Shown in pieces: positions 41,872-51,344 of a stretch of 64,000 bases of DNA; the first letter of the stretch is position 1, and each line of letters starts with the position of its first letter. The translations under genes and the position numbers were made by a program. Source of the stretch: an uncultured Prevotellaceae bacterium (GTDB taxonomy: Bacteria; Bacteroidota; Bacteroidia; Bacteroidales; Bacteroidaceae); assembly GCA_946406435.1 (NCBI GenBank), contig CAMJKP010000008.1, positions 1-64,000 of the forward strand, given 5' to 3'. The notes under the pieces are model-generated. The model worked only from the letters and a program-made list of their open reading frames with translations. It did no database searches and was not told where the DNA came from.

Positions 41872-44331
41872 TTACTTCACGAGTCGTACTTCGTAGAGTT
41901 CGCCTACCTGACGATGTGGCTTGGCAACGAACTTTACTCGTACCTGCTTCTTGCCTTCAAGGGCTGATGCAGGAATCTTGTAGGTCTCGTACTTCCATTG
42001 TGAAGAGCGCCATTTCTTTGAGTTGTTGATGCTCTGAACGAGAACGTCATCTACATAGAGGTCGTACTCGCAGGTGCGCCATTCATCCTGTCCCCAATAG
42101 CGTATGCGGATGCTGAGGTCTTTCTCGCCCTTTGTCTGCATGAGGTATGAGAAATAATGGCCGTTGCGGGCATCGCGGAAAGGAACATCGTTGGTAACGC
42201 CCTTGTTTGACTCGTCGGTCTCCATGAAGTGGTCGCTTTCTGGCTGCTGCTCTCCTGGCTGTACCTTATCCACGGTACGTGCATCGAGAGCCTGACGCTC
42301 AGCCTCTTCCTTGGCAAGACGGTCCATATAGTCCTTATAGTCGTTCTCGCTGAGTGCGAGCCAGTAGAGCATATAACGTGAGTCGTGAATCTCGAAGAAT
42401 GGCTGAAGCTCACCCTCAATCTTGTTCTCCATACGGCAGTTGAGCTTGAAGTGGAGAGGCTTGCCCTCAATAGGTGTGAGGTTCTTGGCGATGTCGTCAA
42501 CCTCCTTTGCTATGAGGTAAGGAGCCTTGTCGATAGGGAGTTTCTTGCCAGATGCCATCTGACCGAAACGGCTGTCGTCAGCCTTGAGATGGGCAAGATC
42601 TTCTGTGCCTGTCTTCATGCCGAGGGTGATAGGACCGTGGAGAATGGCAACATACTGTGGTACGTTAGGCATATATTCCACGCTGTTGTGCATAGGGAAT
42701 GAGATTTCAACAACATCACCCTTCTTCCACTTGCGGTCGAGAGCTACGTACTTGGCAACAGAAGACTTGTCGGTTGCTACAACCTTACCATTGACCTTTA
42801 CTGAGAAATCGTTACACCATGCTGGCTTGCGGAGCTTCATAACAAACTCGCCAGCTCCCTTATTCACGGTAATCTTACTTGTCTCACCATAAGGGAAAGC
42901 GGTCTCCTGACGAAGCTCCATACCCTGTGCCTTCCAGTTAAGCTCGGAAGCAGCATAGAGGTTTACAAAGAGGGTAGTAGGAGTTGAAACCTTCGGATCA
43001 GAATGAGTATAGATGAACTCACCGTACTTGCCGTGGTTCTCCATACCAGTACCTACGCAGCACCACATAGCCTCGTTAGGCACGGAGTAGTTGCGGTAGT
43101 GGCGTGGGCGTGCAGAGGTGAAATATACATATCCGCCATGCTCAGGATGCTGGGTAGAGAGGATATGGTTGAAGGTGGCACGCTCGATGAAATCGGCATA
43201 TTCTGCATTTTCAGGGTCCATGCGGTGGAGGTCTTCGGTGAGCTTGAGCATGTTGTTTGTGTTACATGACTCAAGTCCGTCGATATCCTGTGTGAAGTCA
43301 ATACATGCCTCCTTGCTTGGGAAGTGCTCACGACGGCTGTTTCCGCCTACAGAGAGGCTGCGGTTATGAGTTACCTCTTCCCAGAAGAAACGGCTTGCCT
43401 CAAGGTATTTCTTGTCGCCAGAAAGCTCAGCTATACGTGCGAAACCTACAATCTTAGGCACCTGAGTATTGGCGTGCTTATTGTCGAGGAATAAGGCGTT
43501 GTGGTCCTTCATTGGGGTGAGAATCCACTTATGAGAGAAACGACGTGCGCAGTCAAGGTACTTCTTATCACCAGTAATGGCGTAAGCATCGGCAATGACC
43601 TCATTTATGCCGCCATGCTCCATACCGAGCATACTCTCCATCTGCTGGTCGGAGAGCTTGGATGTGATGTCGATAGCCCAGTCGCAGAAGCCGAGGAAGA
43701 GTTGTTTTGCATCTTCGTTGCCGCAGTAGAGCCATGCGTCGCGCAAACCGGCATACATCTTATGGATATTGTAGAGAGGAACCCATGTGGCGTTGAAAGT
43801 ACGGAAATCACCCTCCTTGAATGTTGACCATATCTTATCGCTGTTAGGCACACCGCCAACATATCCCTTGCCCCATGCAGGGTGGTTCTGGGCACAGGCA
43901 GCAGCACACTCCTTCAGTTCCTTGATTATATACAGCATACGCTCTTCGCACTTCTTGTCGCCTGTAGCAGCATTGAAGGCAAGGGCTGTGAGATAGTGAC
44001 CGCCTATGTGGCCGTCAAGACCGTCCCAGTTAGGGAATCCCTTTGCCTTTTCAGGAAGACCAGCCTCCTTGCGGTAAGGAGCCAGGATACGGTCAACATC
44101 ATACTGAAGGAGCACGTTGACGTTAAGGTCGCGAGCATGCTTCAGAGGACCGTCGAGAAGGGTGACGTCGCCAAGAGGAAAGGCGTCAGGGTAGAGGGCG
44201 GTCTGGGCGTAGGAGCCTGAGCAAGCAAGCAACAAAAGAGCGAGACCAACGGCCTCTCCCCCCGCCCTCCCCCGTAGGGAGGGAGCCGGAGTGCTAAAGA
44301 AATTCGCTATTTTACGAGATATTTTATTCAT
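41872..44331 (-). CDS. GH127/GH146-type beta-L-arabinofuranosidase
   Basis: An 819-residue secreted enzyme of the DUF1680 superfamily, with FPLGDVTLLDGPLKHARDLN at the start. The zinc-cysteine active site is visible: Glu and Cys in GLESCNTNNML and the Cys pair in AMWCCVGTGMENH. These enzymes release terminal beta-L-arabinofuranose. The length, with an extra C-terminal domain (about 690-815; YFSYLMQTKGEKDLSIRIRYW), is closer to GH146 than to the shorter GH127 type. The signal peptide is odd: residues 14-27 (TPAPSLRGRAGGEA), between the basic start and the hydrophobic core, come from a palindromic element. It is the last gene of the cluster. Confidence 0.88.
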   Translation of the reverse strand: MNKISRKIANFFSTPAPSLRGRAGGEAVGLALLLLACSGSYAQTALYPDAFPLGDVTLLDGPLKHARDLNVNVLLQYDVDRILAPYRKEAGLPEKAKGFPNWDGLDGHIGGHYLTALAFNAATGDKKCEERMLYIIKELKECAAACAQNHPAWGKGYVGGVPNSDKIWSTFKEGDFRTFNATWVPLYNIHKMYAGLRDAWLYCGNEDAKQLFLGFCDWAIDITSKLSDQQMESMLGMEHGGINEVIADAYAITGDKKYLDCARRFSHKWILTPMKDHNALFLDNKHANTQVPKIVGFARIAELSGDKKYLEASRFFWEEVTHNRSLSVGGNSRREHFPSKEACIDFTQDIDGLESCNTNNMLKLTEDLHRMDPENAEYADFIERATFNHILSTQHPEHGGYVYFTSARPRHYRNYSVPNEAMWCCVGTGMENHGKYGEFIYTHSDPKVSTPTTLFVNLYAASELNWKAQGMELRQETAFPYGETSKITVNKGAGEFVMKLRKPAWCNDFSVKVNGKVVATDKSSVAKYVALDRKWKKGDVVEISFPMHNSVEYMPNVPQYVAILHGPITLGMKTGTEDLAHLKADDSRFGQMASGKKLPIDKAPYLIAKEVDDIAKNLTPIEGKPLHFKLNCRMENKIEGELQPFFEIHDSRYMLYWLALSENDYKDYMDRLAKEEAERQALDARTVDKVQPGEQQPESDHFMETDESNKGVTNDVPFRDARNGHYFSYLMQTKGEKDLSIRIRYWGQDEWRTCEYDLYVDDVLVQSINNSKKWRSSQWKYETYKIPASALEGKKQVRVKFVAKPHRQVGELYEVRLVK

Positions 44332-44454
44332 AATTACGTGTTTTAAGTTCTTATTTATATTTAAACTTTCCCCATACCGATAAAAGGTAACTACTCCCCC
44401 TGTGGGGGTGAGGGGGGCAGCTCCCTCCCTACGGGGGAGGGCGGGGGGAGAGGC
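44251..44454. repeat. 204-bp inverted repeat that encloses the GH127/146 start
   Basis: 44251-44285 (GGCCTCTCCCCCCGCCCTCC…) and 44420-44454 are perfect reverse complements. The left arm is translated as part of the signal peptide. The start codon and any promoter or ribosome-binding site lie between the arms. The right end contains the stop region of the upstream GH31 gene. Confidence 0.9.
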
Positions 44455-44456
44455 CG

Positions 44457-46865
44457 CTAGATGGTTACGGTCTTCTTCTTCCCATCATATACCACCTTCT
44501 TCTCTCCTCCAGGAGTCTTGATGATGAAGGTACGGGTGGTGAGCATTCCATCGAATGAGCCTTGACGCTGACCGATAGTGAGGGTCTTGGATTTATCGTT
44601 CCATGTCATCTTGATGGTAGAGTAGGCACCGTTCTCGTAGTTGAGGTTATCGCCCTCGTCCTCGTAGAGAGTGAACTCGCCGTTGGCTCCAGGGTAGATG
44701 AGAAGCTCAAGATTATCCCATTTCTTCTCGGAAGTATATTGCACATCAGGACCTTGTGGAAGGATTGTGCCAGCCTTGATATAGAGAGGAGAATGAGCAA
44801 GAGGAGCAGAAGCCTTTATGCTCTGTCCGCCTTCGAGAACCTTGTTTGTCCAGTAGTCATACCACTTAGCACCTGCTGGCAGATAAACCTCAAACTGACG
44901 CTCTGCCTTCCAGTCAGGAACGAGATAGCCGTTCTTCTTCTCAAGCTTTGCGTTATTATCCCAACCGGTCATAGCATCAGTCTGAATCTTCTTCTCTGGA
45001 GTATAGAGAGGATCGACAACAGGACATACAAGGATGTTTCTGCCGAACATATACTCGCGGTTATTGTTCCATGTTTTCTTGTCAGCCTTGAAATCCATGA
45101 AGAGGGCACGCATGAATGAATCGTCATTCTTTGATACCTGCCATGACTGGCTGTAGATGTAAGGAAGGAACTTATAACGGAGCTTCACGGCATCTACAAG
45201 GGCATCATATACAGGTTCGCCTTGCTTTCCGAAGTAATAGAGTTCACGATATACATCTGTGCCATGACTACGCATCATTGGACAGAAAGCACCGAACTGC
45301 ATCCAACGCACATACAGCTCCTGATACTGAGGATTGCGAACACCGCTGTTTCTGCCTTGGGTGTTATAGCTTCCTGCGAAGAAACCGCCTATATCAGTAT
45401 TCACTTGTGGGTTAGCGGTAAGGGTATAGTTGAGGCAGATAGGAATCTGCTTGCGGAAACTATCCCATGAAGAGTTGATATCACCGCTCCATGTATTCGC
45501 ACCAGTACGCTGCTGACCTGCAAAGTAAGAGCGTGTGAGGATGAATGGGCGCTTCTTCTTTGAAGGATCCATATTCTTCTCAGCCTCACGCTGATGGTCA
45601 TATACTCCATTCACGCACATGAATGGGAAGATATTGCGTACAGAGCGGTATGTACCCATAGAGCATTTCTGGTCGAGCTGAGAATCCTTGAAATCCATCT
45701 GGTCAGGGTCGGTAGAATCCATCCACCATGCGTCTATACCCATCTTGTGGAGGTTGCTGAGATATTTCCAGTATATATCGCGAGCCTCTGAAGAATAGCA
45801 GTCATAAACTCGAACTCCTGATGGGTAGTCCTTGCGAGGAGGCCAGAAACTAAGTCCGCTCTGAGGCCATGTCTCAAAGTCGAAGAGCAGATTCTTCGAT
45901 TTCAGTTCCTTGAAAGCCTTTGTCTCAGGACCGAAACTTGACCAGATAGAGATGCTCATGTGGGCATTCTTCTCGTGAACCTCATTGATCAGATCCTGTG
46001 CACGACCGAAGTCCTCGTTAAGGAACTCCATAGCATTCCATGTGTAGTTGCTGCCCCAGTATTGCCAGTCCTGAATGATACCATCGAACGGAATACCGAG
46101 TTCACGGTACTTGCGAACTACCTCTATGGTCTCGTCCTGAGTCTTGTAACGCTCACGACTCTGGTGGAAACCGTAAGTCCAGAGAGGAAGCATAGGAGCC
46201 TTACCTGTGAGGTGGCGCATCTCGCGGATAACGCCGTCAGCATCCTTGCCATACATGAAGTAATAGTCAGATTTCTTGCCAACTTCACTCTCAAGTACGA
46301 CCTCTCCTGCCTCGCCTTGCTTTGGAGTTGCGAGATGGGTAGGAGAGTAATTATCCCAGTAGATTCCATAGCCCTTGATACTCTGATAGAAATGAGCAAA
46401 GTCCTCAAGGTTGCTCTGCTCCATACGGCGGTTCTCGTCACGCTGACTCATCTTGCCGTTCTGGAGAAGTCCGACACCATATATTTCCTCATCCTTGTCG
46501 AGCGAGAAGGTCTGCTTAACCTTGAAGGCATCAGCATTAGGCCCAGAAGTGATAGGCGTAAACTTTGATTCGCCCTCAGTCATGAGCGTTTTGCCCTTGG
46601 CATCGGCAAAGGAAACCTTGCCATCCTTTACCGTGACGGTAAGGGCAGACGACTTGTAGATGGTGGCATTGCCGACTGTTTTTTTCGTCACCTTAACCTT
46701 TTCGGGTGTAGAGATGACGACAAGTGATTTCTGGTCGGCAGTCTTTCCATTGTCTCTGAGCACTCGCACGGTTTGTGGAGTGAAGAACTCAATGGTCTGT
46801 GCCGACATAAGCGCTGACAAAGGCAGCGCAAAGAGTACGGTTGTCGTTAATAGGCATCTTTTCAT
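44457..46865 (-). CDS. GH31 alpha-glycosidase (first copy)
   Basis: An 802-residue secreted enzyme (signal peptide to LMSAQ). GH31 includes alpha-xylosidases and alpha-glucosidases. The nucleophile Asp is in DAWWMDSTDPDQMD, the acid/base Asp in NTWSGDINSSWDSF, and VNTDIGGFFAG follows; the N-terminal beta-sandwich and the C-terminal GANGEFTLYEDEGDNLNYE domain are complete. It is a paralogue of the next gene and their C-terminal 75 residues are close to identical. The family is certain; alpha-xylosidase activity on xylan or xyloglucan side chains is an inference from context. The stop codon TAG lies just outside the palindromic element. Confidence 0.9.
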   Translation of the reverse strand: MKRCLLTTTVLFALPLSALMSAQTIEFFTPQTVRVLRDNGKTADQKSLVVISTPEKVKVTKKTVGNATIYKSSALTVTVKDGKVSFADAKGKTLMTEGESKFTPITSGPNADAFKVKQTFSLDKDEEIYGVGLLQNGKMSQRDENRRMEQSNLEDFAHFYQSIKGYGIYWDNYSPTHLATPKQGEAGEVVLESEVGKKSDYYFMYGKDADGVIREMRHLTGKAPMLPLWTYGFHQSRERYKTQDETIEVVRKYRELGIPFDGIIQDWQYWGSNYTWNAMEFLNEDFGRAQDLINEVHEKNAHMSISIWSSFGPETKAFKELKSKNLLFDFETWPQSGLSFWPPRKDYPSGVRVYDCYSSEARDIYWKYLSNLHKMGIDAWWMDSTDPDQMDFKDSQLDQKCSMGTYRSVRNIFPFMCVNGVYDHQREAEKNMDPSKKKRPFILTRSYFAGQQRTGANTWSGDINSSWDSFRKQIPICLNYTLTANPQVNTDIGGFFAGSYNTQGRNSGVRNPQYQELYVRWMQFGAFCPMMRSHGTDVYRELYYFGKQGEPVYDALVDAVKLRYKFLPYIYSQSWQVSKNDDSFMRALFMDFKADKKTWNNNREYMFGRNILVCPVVDPLYTPEKKIQTDAMTGWDNNAKLEKKNGYLVPDWKAERQFEVYLPAGAKWYDYWTNKVLEGGQSIKASAPLAHSPLYIKAGTILPQGPDVQYTSEKKWDNLELLIYPGANGEFTLYEDEGDNLNYENGAYSTIKMTWNDKSKTLTIGQRQGSFDGMLTTRTFIIKTPGGEKKVVYDGKKKTVTI

Positions 46866-46884
46866 AATTTTAATAATTAATCAG

Positions 46885-49284
46885 TTAAAGTTTTATGGTT
46901 GTTTTTTGTCCTTTATATGTTACTGTCTTTTCCCCCTTCGGAGTTTTGACAATGAACGTGCGAGTATTGAGCATTCCGTCAAATGAACCTTGACGCTGAC
47001 CAATAGTAAGAGTGTTCTTCTTGTCATTCCAAGTCATAGGAATTGTAGAGGAAGCACCCTTCTCGTAGTTATAGTTATCGCCCTCATCCTCATAGATAGA
47101 AAACTCACAATCTGCACCTGGATAGATATTGATAGTAATAGGCTTACCTATCTGTGCAGCGGTGTATTCTGCCACCTCAGTAGTAGGAATGATAGAGCCA
47201 GCCTTTACATAGAGTGGCAAGGTTGATATTTCAGACTTGCATTCAATCCATTTACCGCCTTCTTCCGTCTTGCCAGTCCAATAGTCAATCCATTGTGCGC
47301 CCTTTGGAAGATATACCTTACGTGTAGCAGATTCCTTGATAGGCTGTGTTACAGGACATACGAGGAAATCGCCAAACATATACTCATCCTTCATGTCGAG
47401 CACATTGTCGTCTTCAGGGAAATCGAAGGCAAGGAGTCGTGCCATAGTGTAAGAGCCCTTTGACTGCATAGCTGCAAGGCTATATAGGTAAGGTATATGC
47501 TCATAACGGAGGTTAATCATTCTGAGAATAGCATCGTAATACTGAGTGCCAGGCTCTCCGAATCGCCATATCTCGCGTGGAGTATCACTTCCGTGGCTAC
47601 GGAGCATTGGAAGGAATGTGCCCCATTGGAACATACGCACATAGTATTCCCTGTAATTCTCATCTTTCACACCTTCAGGGAACTCACCCTTGTAGAACCA
47701 TCTGCGTCCGTCGCCTCTTGTGAAGAAAGAACCGACATCGACAGTCCAGTATGGGTTTCCTGTTGCCATATAGTTGAGACCAGAAGGAATCTGCTGACGG
47801 AACGACTTCCATGAAGCGTGGGTATCACCATTCCATACCACGGTGCCGTATCTCTGCTGACCAGCGTATGTAGAACGGGTGAGGTTTACCACACGTTTTG
47901 TATTGTTAGGTTCTGCACGCTGATTCTCGTAGATACCCATAGAGTGATATAGAGAGTACAGACTGCTTCGCTCTACTCCAAGAGCCTCGCTGAGCACATC
48001 CTTATTCAACTGCCAGCGGTATTCATGATCATCCCACCCGTAAGGTTTGTTCTCATCCTTCAGGGAATGTGAAGGAATGCGGTTCCAGTCGCCGTCGAGA
48101 GGTTCGCTTGAGTCGCACCACCAGGCATCGAAGCCCTGAGAATAGAACTCATTCTTTGCATAAGACCAGTAATGTTTACGGGCTTCAGGGTTGAACACGT
48201 CATACACGTCATGCTCAAGCATCATACCGCGTTTCTTGAAGTCTTCAGCCTCTGGGCACCACTGAGGATTAGGCCAGATGCTAACCATGAGTTTCGCATT
48301 GAGAGAGTGAACAGAGTCGGCAAGAGCCTTTGGTGACGGATAGAACTTAGGGTTCATCTTCATATAACCCCAGCCCTCTGGCCAGTAGTTCCAATCCTGT
48401 ACAATCATATCAATAGGCACATGACGACGGCGGTACTCCTTCAATGTGTTTATAATATCGTCAGAAGAGACATAGCGCTCCTTTGACTGAGTATATCCAA
48501 ATAAATAACGAGGCATTAGTGATACTTCGCCTGTGAGATAGCGATAGCCTGCCACTACATCATCAAGACGAGCACCCTTGATGAAGTAATAGTCGAGTGT
48601 CTTTGCACCCTCAAGTTGCATAGTGGTGATGCTACCATCATTCTTGAACTTCATGGCACAGCCAGCGTCGAACAACAGACCATAGCCATTGGTTGAGCAT
48701 AGCATAGGCAGCATAGCCTTTAGGTTGTGCTGAGTAAGATAGAGTGTCTTACCCACAAGGTTGAGATAGTCCTCCATGTGAGAGCCGAGACCATAGATAG
48801 CCTTCTCGTTTTGAGAAGAGAATGACACATAGTAGCGTGTGCTCCTGCCTATGGTGTCTCGACGGATGATATCCTTCACCGTCACTTTGCCGTTAGCAGT
48901 TTCCTCTACATGAGCAGATTTCTCATCGTAGATAATCTTCTCCTGTACAGAAGGTTCTGCTTTTAGCGAATTTGGTATTTGATTAAGGATTATATTTTTA
49001 TCCTTATCCTCAAAAATGATTCCGTTATTTGTCTTTGAATATTTTATGGTTAGTTCTGAACTTTGGAAAATGATTTCGTCGCCATTTTCCGTCTTTTCTA
49101 CTTTTACACTCTGGTTAGTATAAACGCATGCCCCTGTGTTATTTTCTTGTAATGAACCGTCATTACTCCACTGAACACGTACAATAGAAGGGGTGATAAA
49201 GTTTATTCTTAGTACTGGATCAGCAAAAGCTGCCAATCCAATACCAAGAAAAACAGATAATATAATGGTCTTTAAAATACGCAT
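46885..49284 (-). CDS. GH31 alpha-glycosidase (second copy)
   Basis: A 799-residue secreted GH31 enzyme with signal peptide to GLAAFA. The nucleophile Asp is in DAWWCDSSEPLDGDW, the acid/base Asp in VVWNGDTHASWKSF, and TVDVGSFFTRGDG replaces the DIGGFF of the first copy. The core differs enough from the first copy (MIVQDWNYWPEGWGYMKMNP at the first barrel strand) to suggest a different linkage, while the C-terminal domain (TIGQRQGSFDGML) is nearly shared. Nineteen bases separate the two genes, so they are co-transcribed. Confidence 0.9.
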   Translation of the reverse strand: MRILKTIILSVFLGIGLAAFADPVLRINFITPSIVRVQWSNDGSLQENNTGACVYTNQSVKVEKTENGDEIIFQSSELTIKYSKTNNGIIFEDKDKNIILNQIPNSLKAEPSVQEKIIYDEKSAHVEETANGKVTVKDIIRRDTIGRSTRYYVSFSSQNEKAIYGLGSHMEDYLNLVGKTLYLTQHNLKAMLPMLCSTNGYGLLFDAGCAMKFKNDGSITTMQLEGAKTLDYYFIKGARLDDVVAGYRYLTGEVSLMPRYLFGYTQSKERYVSSDDIINTLKEYRRRHVPIDMIVQDWNYWPEGWGYMKMNPKFYPSPKALADSVHSLNAKLMVSIWPNPQWCPEAEDFKKRGMMLEHDVYDVFNPEARKHYWSYAKNEFYSQGFDAWWCDSSEPLDGDWNRIPSHSLKDENKPYGWDDHEYRWQLNKDVLSEALGVERSSLYSLYHSMGIYENQRAEPNNTKRVVNLTRSTYAGQQRYGTVVWNGDTHASWKSFRQQIPSGLNYMATGNPYWTVDVGSFFTRGDGRRWFYKGEFPEGVKDENYREYYVRMFQWGTFLPMLRSHGSDTPREIWRFGEPGTQYYDAILRMINLRYEHIPYLYSLAAMQSKGSYTMARLLAFDFPEDDNVLDMKDEYMFGDFLVCPVTQPIKESATRKVYLPKGAQWIDYWTGKTEEGGKWIECKSEISTLPLYVKAGSIIPTTEVAEYTAAQIGKPITINIYPGADCEFSIYEDEGDNYNYEKGASSTIPMTWNDKKNTLTIGQRQGSFDGMLNTRTFIVKTPKGEKTVTYKGQKTTIKL

Positions 49285-49291
49285 TATTACA

Positions 49292-51325
49292 TTAGTTTAT
49301 GAGGAAAATCTTATTTACACCTTTGTAGGTACAGGTGATAGTTGCACGACCGTCATTAATCTTACCTATCTTTACCTGTACTGAAGGATCAGAAGCCTTG
49401 ACCTCAAGCTTTGAGGTATCAGTCAGTTTTCCATAAACCTGATAGCGGTTGCACTCCATATAGGCGTTTGTCTGAGAAGTGAAGATTGGACTTTCAGGAA
49501 CAATAAGCTTAACGCCATCAGCATAGATATCAACAGTAGGAACTACAGGGATATTACAATCAAGCCCTGGCTTTGAGAAGCCCATACCTCTCATGTCGAA
49601 GAGACCGAAAGGACGGTTGTTATTCGGACGCTGGAAAGGACGTTGTGCAGGAGCCTGAACCTCAGGACCTTCTACTACGAAGTAAATAGCATGCTTCCCC
49701 TGAAGGCCTTCAACTGCTGGTACTGCTGTTGTGAGCTTGAGAGCCTTATTTCTCTGCTTGCCGTCAACATTGATAACTGCAATTTCCTTGCCGTTCCATG
49801 CAGAGTTTGCATAAGGGCCGTCGAGCATTACATGAATCTTGAATGCCTCGTCTGTGCGTGGAGTGATGAACAGATTGAGAGTTGTGCCATCGCCAGCCTT
49901 TGTGCCGGCAAATGCATTGCATCCCTTAGTGTTCTGAGCAAGACCTCCGAAACCGAAGTACTTAAAGCCGATAATACCACCGTTCTTGATGCCCTGAAGC
50001 TCCATCTCGTTCTTCCACATATCATGGTTATCCTGCATCCAGTTCTGGTCGCTCATATAGCAAGCGATACCTGCTGAATAGTAGTTGTAAGGGTTGAGAC
50101 CGAAGATTTGGAAACCCTCACTTGTTACCTCAGCACCTGTATATTCATTGCCGTTGGATGCCTTTGCTGTCCACTCATTGTTTGGTGCGTATGGGTCATA
50201 TCCTGTGATACGGACTTTACCGCCCTGAGCAACAGACTTCTTATCCCACTCAATCTTTACAGGAGCTACCATTGCCTGACGTGCATTGCCGAAACCGCGT
50301 GGTGGACGATGATAGAACACATACCACTGACCGTTGATCTGCTGAAGAGAGCCGTGAGTGTTATGTGCAGAGTTTGTTGTGGTGAGTGCAGAACCGTCAG
50401 CATTGATTTCCACACCACGAGAGTCAACGAGCACACCACCTGAACGCCAAGGGCCGAGTGGAGAGTCACCATAAGCATAACGGAGGGTAGAGTTGCTTGA
50501 ACCTAATCCGTAGTCAGGACCACTATGTCCTGAGAATACCATAACATACTTGTTGCCTACCTGACGAATAGAAGAAGCCTCGAAGAAGTTGAAGTCGCCA
50601 GGCTTCTGTCCCTTGTAGAGAGAAGGATACTGTGTTCCTTCCGGATCACGAACCTCGCCATAGCGATGACTTGCAGGGATGAAGTAATCGTGAATCTCTG
50701 TTCCAGGACGAACGGCCCACATATTATCAGGATCAAGCTCGAAGGCTGTAGAGTGCTGGAAACCGTAGAATACATATGCACGATAGCCCTTCTTGAAATC
50801 CTTATCCTTCTTGTTCGTTACAGGCTCAACGAATACAGATGGGTCGAAATCAATCTTACTGCCTTCAACACAAGCTGTACCATCAGCATTAAGGTTTACA
50901 GGAGTGAAAGGCCCGTTTGGACGGTCACCCTTACAAACCATAGCTGTTCTGCGCCATCCGCGAGAATGAGGATATAGCCAGTATGTTTTCTTGCCTGTTT
51001 CCTTGTCTGTTGTCTCTACGAGGTCAGGAGCATACATGATATCCCACTGACCATTAACATAGTGTGAGAATAAAGGACCCTCGTCACGCCATTGTGAGAG
51101 ATCCTCAACAGGAGCAGACCACATGCGGATATCAAGTCCGCAGTATTTGTCATAGCTCGTATCATGTGAACCTATGATATAGGCACGGAGTTTTCCTGGG
51201 TTATCAGGATCCTCGAATACACGTGGCTCACCATCTGGGAGATGTTCCCAGAGTGGGAGGTAAGGGTTCTGCGCATTTGCAGTCATAGAGACTGCCGCGA
51301 GAAGCGAGAGAAATGTTTTTTTCAT
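49292..51325 (-). CDS. GH43-type glycosidase with C-terminal beta domains
   Basis: A 677-residue secreted enzyme (signal peptide to TANAQ). The N-terminal 370 residues show the five-bladed GH43 pattern: DPDNPGKLRAYIIGSHD (Asp), KIDFDPSVFVE (Asp) and DFNFFEASSIRQVGNKYVM (Glu), as expected for alpha-L-arabinofuranosidase or beta-xylosidase members. The assignment of individual catalytic residues is my reading. Residues 390-560 resemble a carbohydrate-binding beta-sandwich, and the C-terminus adds an Ig-like part (VPESPIFTSQTNAYMECN). It starts 19 bases after the esterase stop and ends 7 bases before the GH31 start. Confidence 0.8.
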   Translation of the reverse strand: MKKTFLSLLAAVSMTANAQNPYLPLWEHLPDGEPRVFEDPDNPGKLRAYIIGSHDTSYDKYCGLDIRMWSAPVEDLSQWRDEGPLFSHYVNGQWDIMYAPDLVETTDKETGKKTYWLYPHSRGWRRTAMVCKGDRPNGPFTPVNLNADGTACVEGSKIDFDPSVFVEPVTNKKDKDFKKGYRAYVFYGFQHSTAFELDPDNMWAVRPGTEIHDYFIPASHRYGEVRDPEGTQYPSLYKGQKPGDFNFFEASSIRQVGNKYVMVFSGHSGPDYGLGSSNSTLRYAYGDSPLGPWRSGGVLVDSRGVEINADGSALTTTNSAHNTHGSLQQINGQWYVFYHRPPRGFGNARQAMVAPVKIEWDKKSVAQGGKVRITGYDPYAPNNEWTAKASNGNEYTGAEVTSEGFQIFGLNPYNYYSAGIACYMSDQNWMQDNHDMWKNEMELQGIKNGGIIGFKYFGFGGLAQNTKGCNAFAGTKAGDGTTLNLFITPRTDEAFKIHVMLDGPYANSAWNGKEIAVINVDGKQRNKALKLTTAVPAVEGLQGKHAIYFVVEGPEVQAPAQRPFQRPNNNRPFGLFDMRGMGFSKPGLDCNIPVVPTVDIYADGVKLIVPESPIFTSQTNAYMECNRYQVYGKLTDTSKLEVKASDPSVQVKIGKINDGRATITCTYKGVNKIFLIN

Positions 51326-51344
51326 AAAAATGTAATATGGTTAA

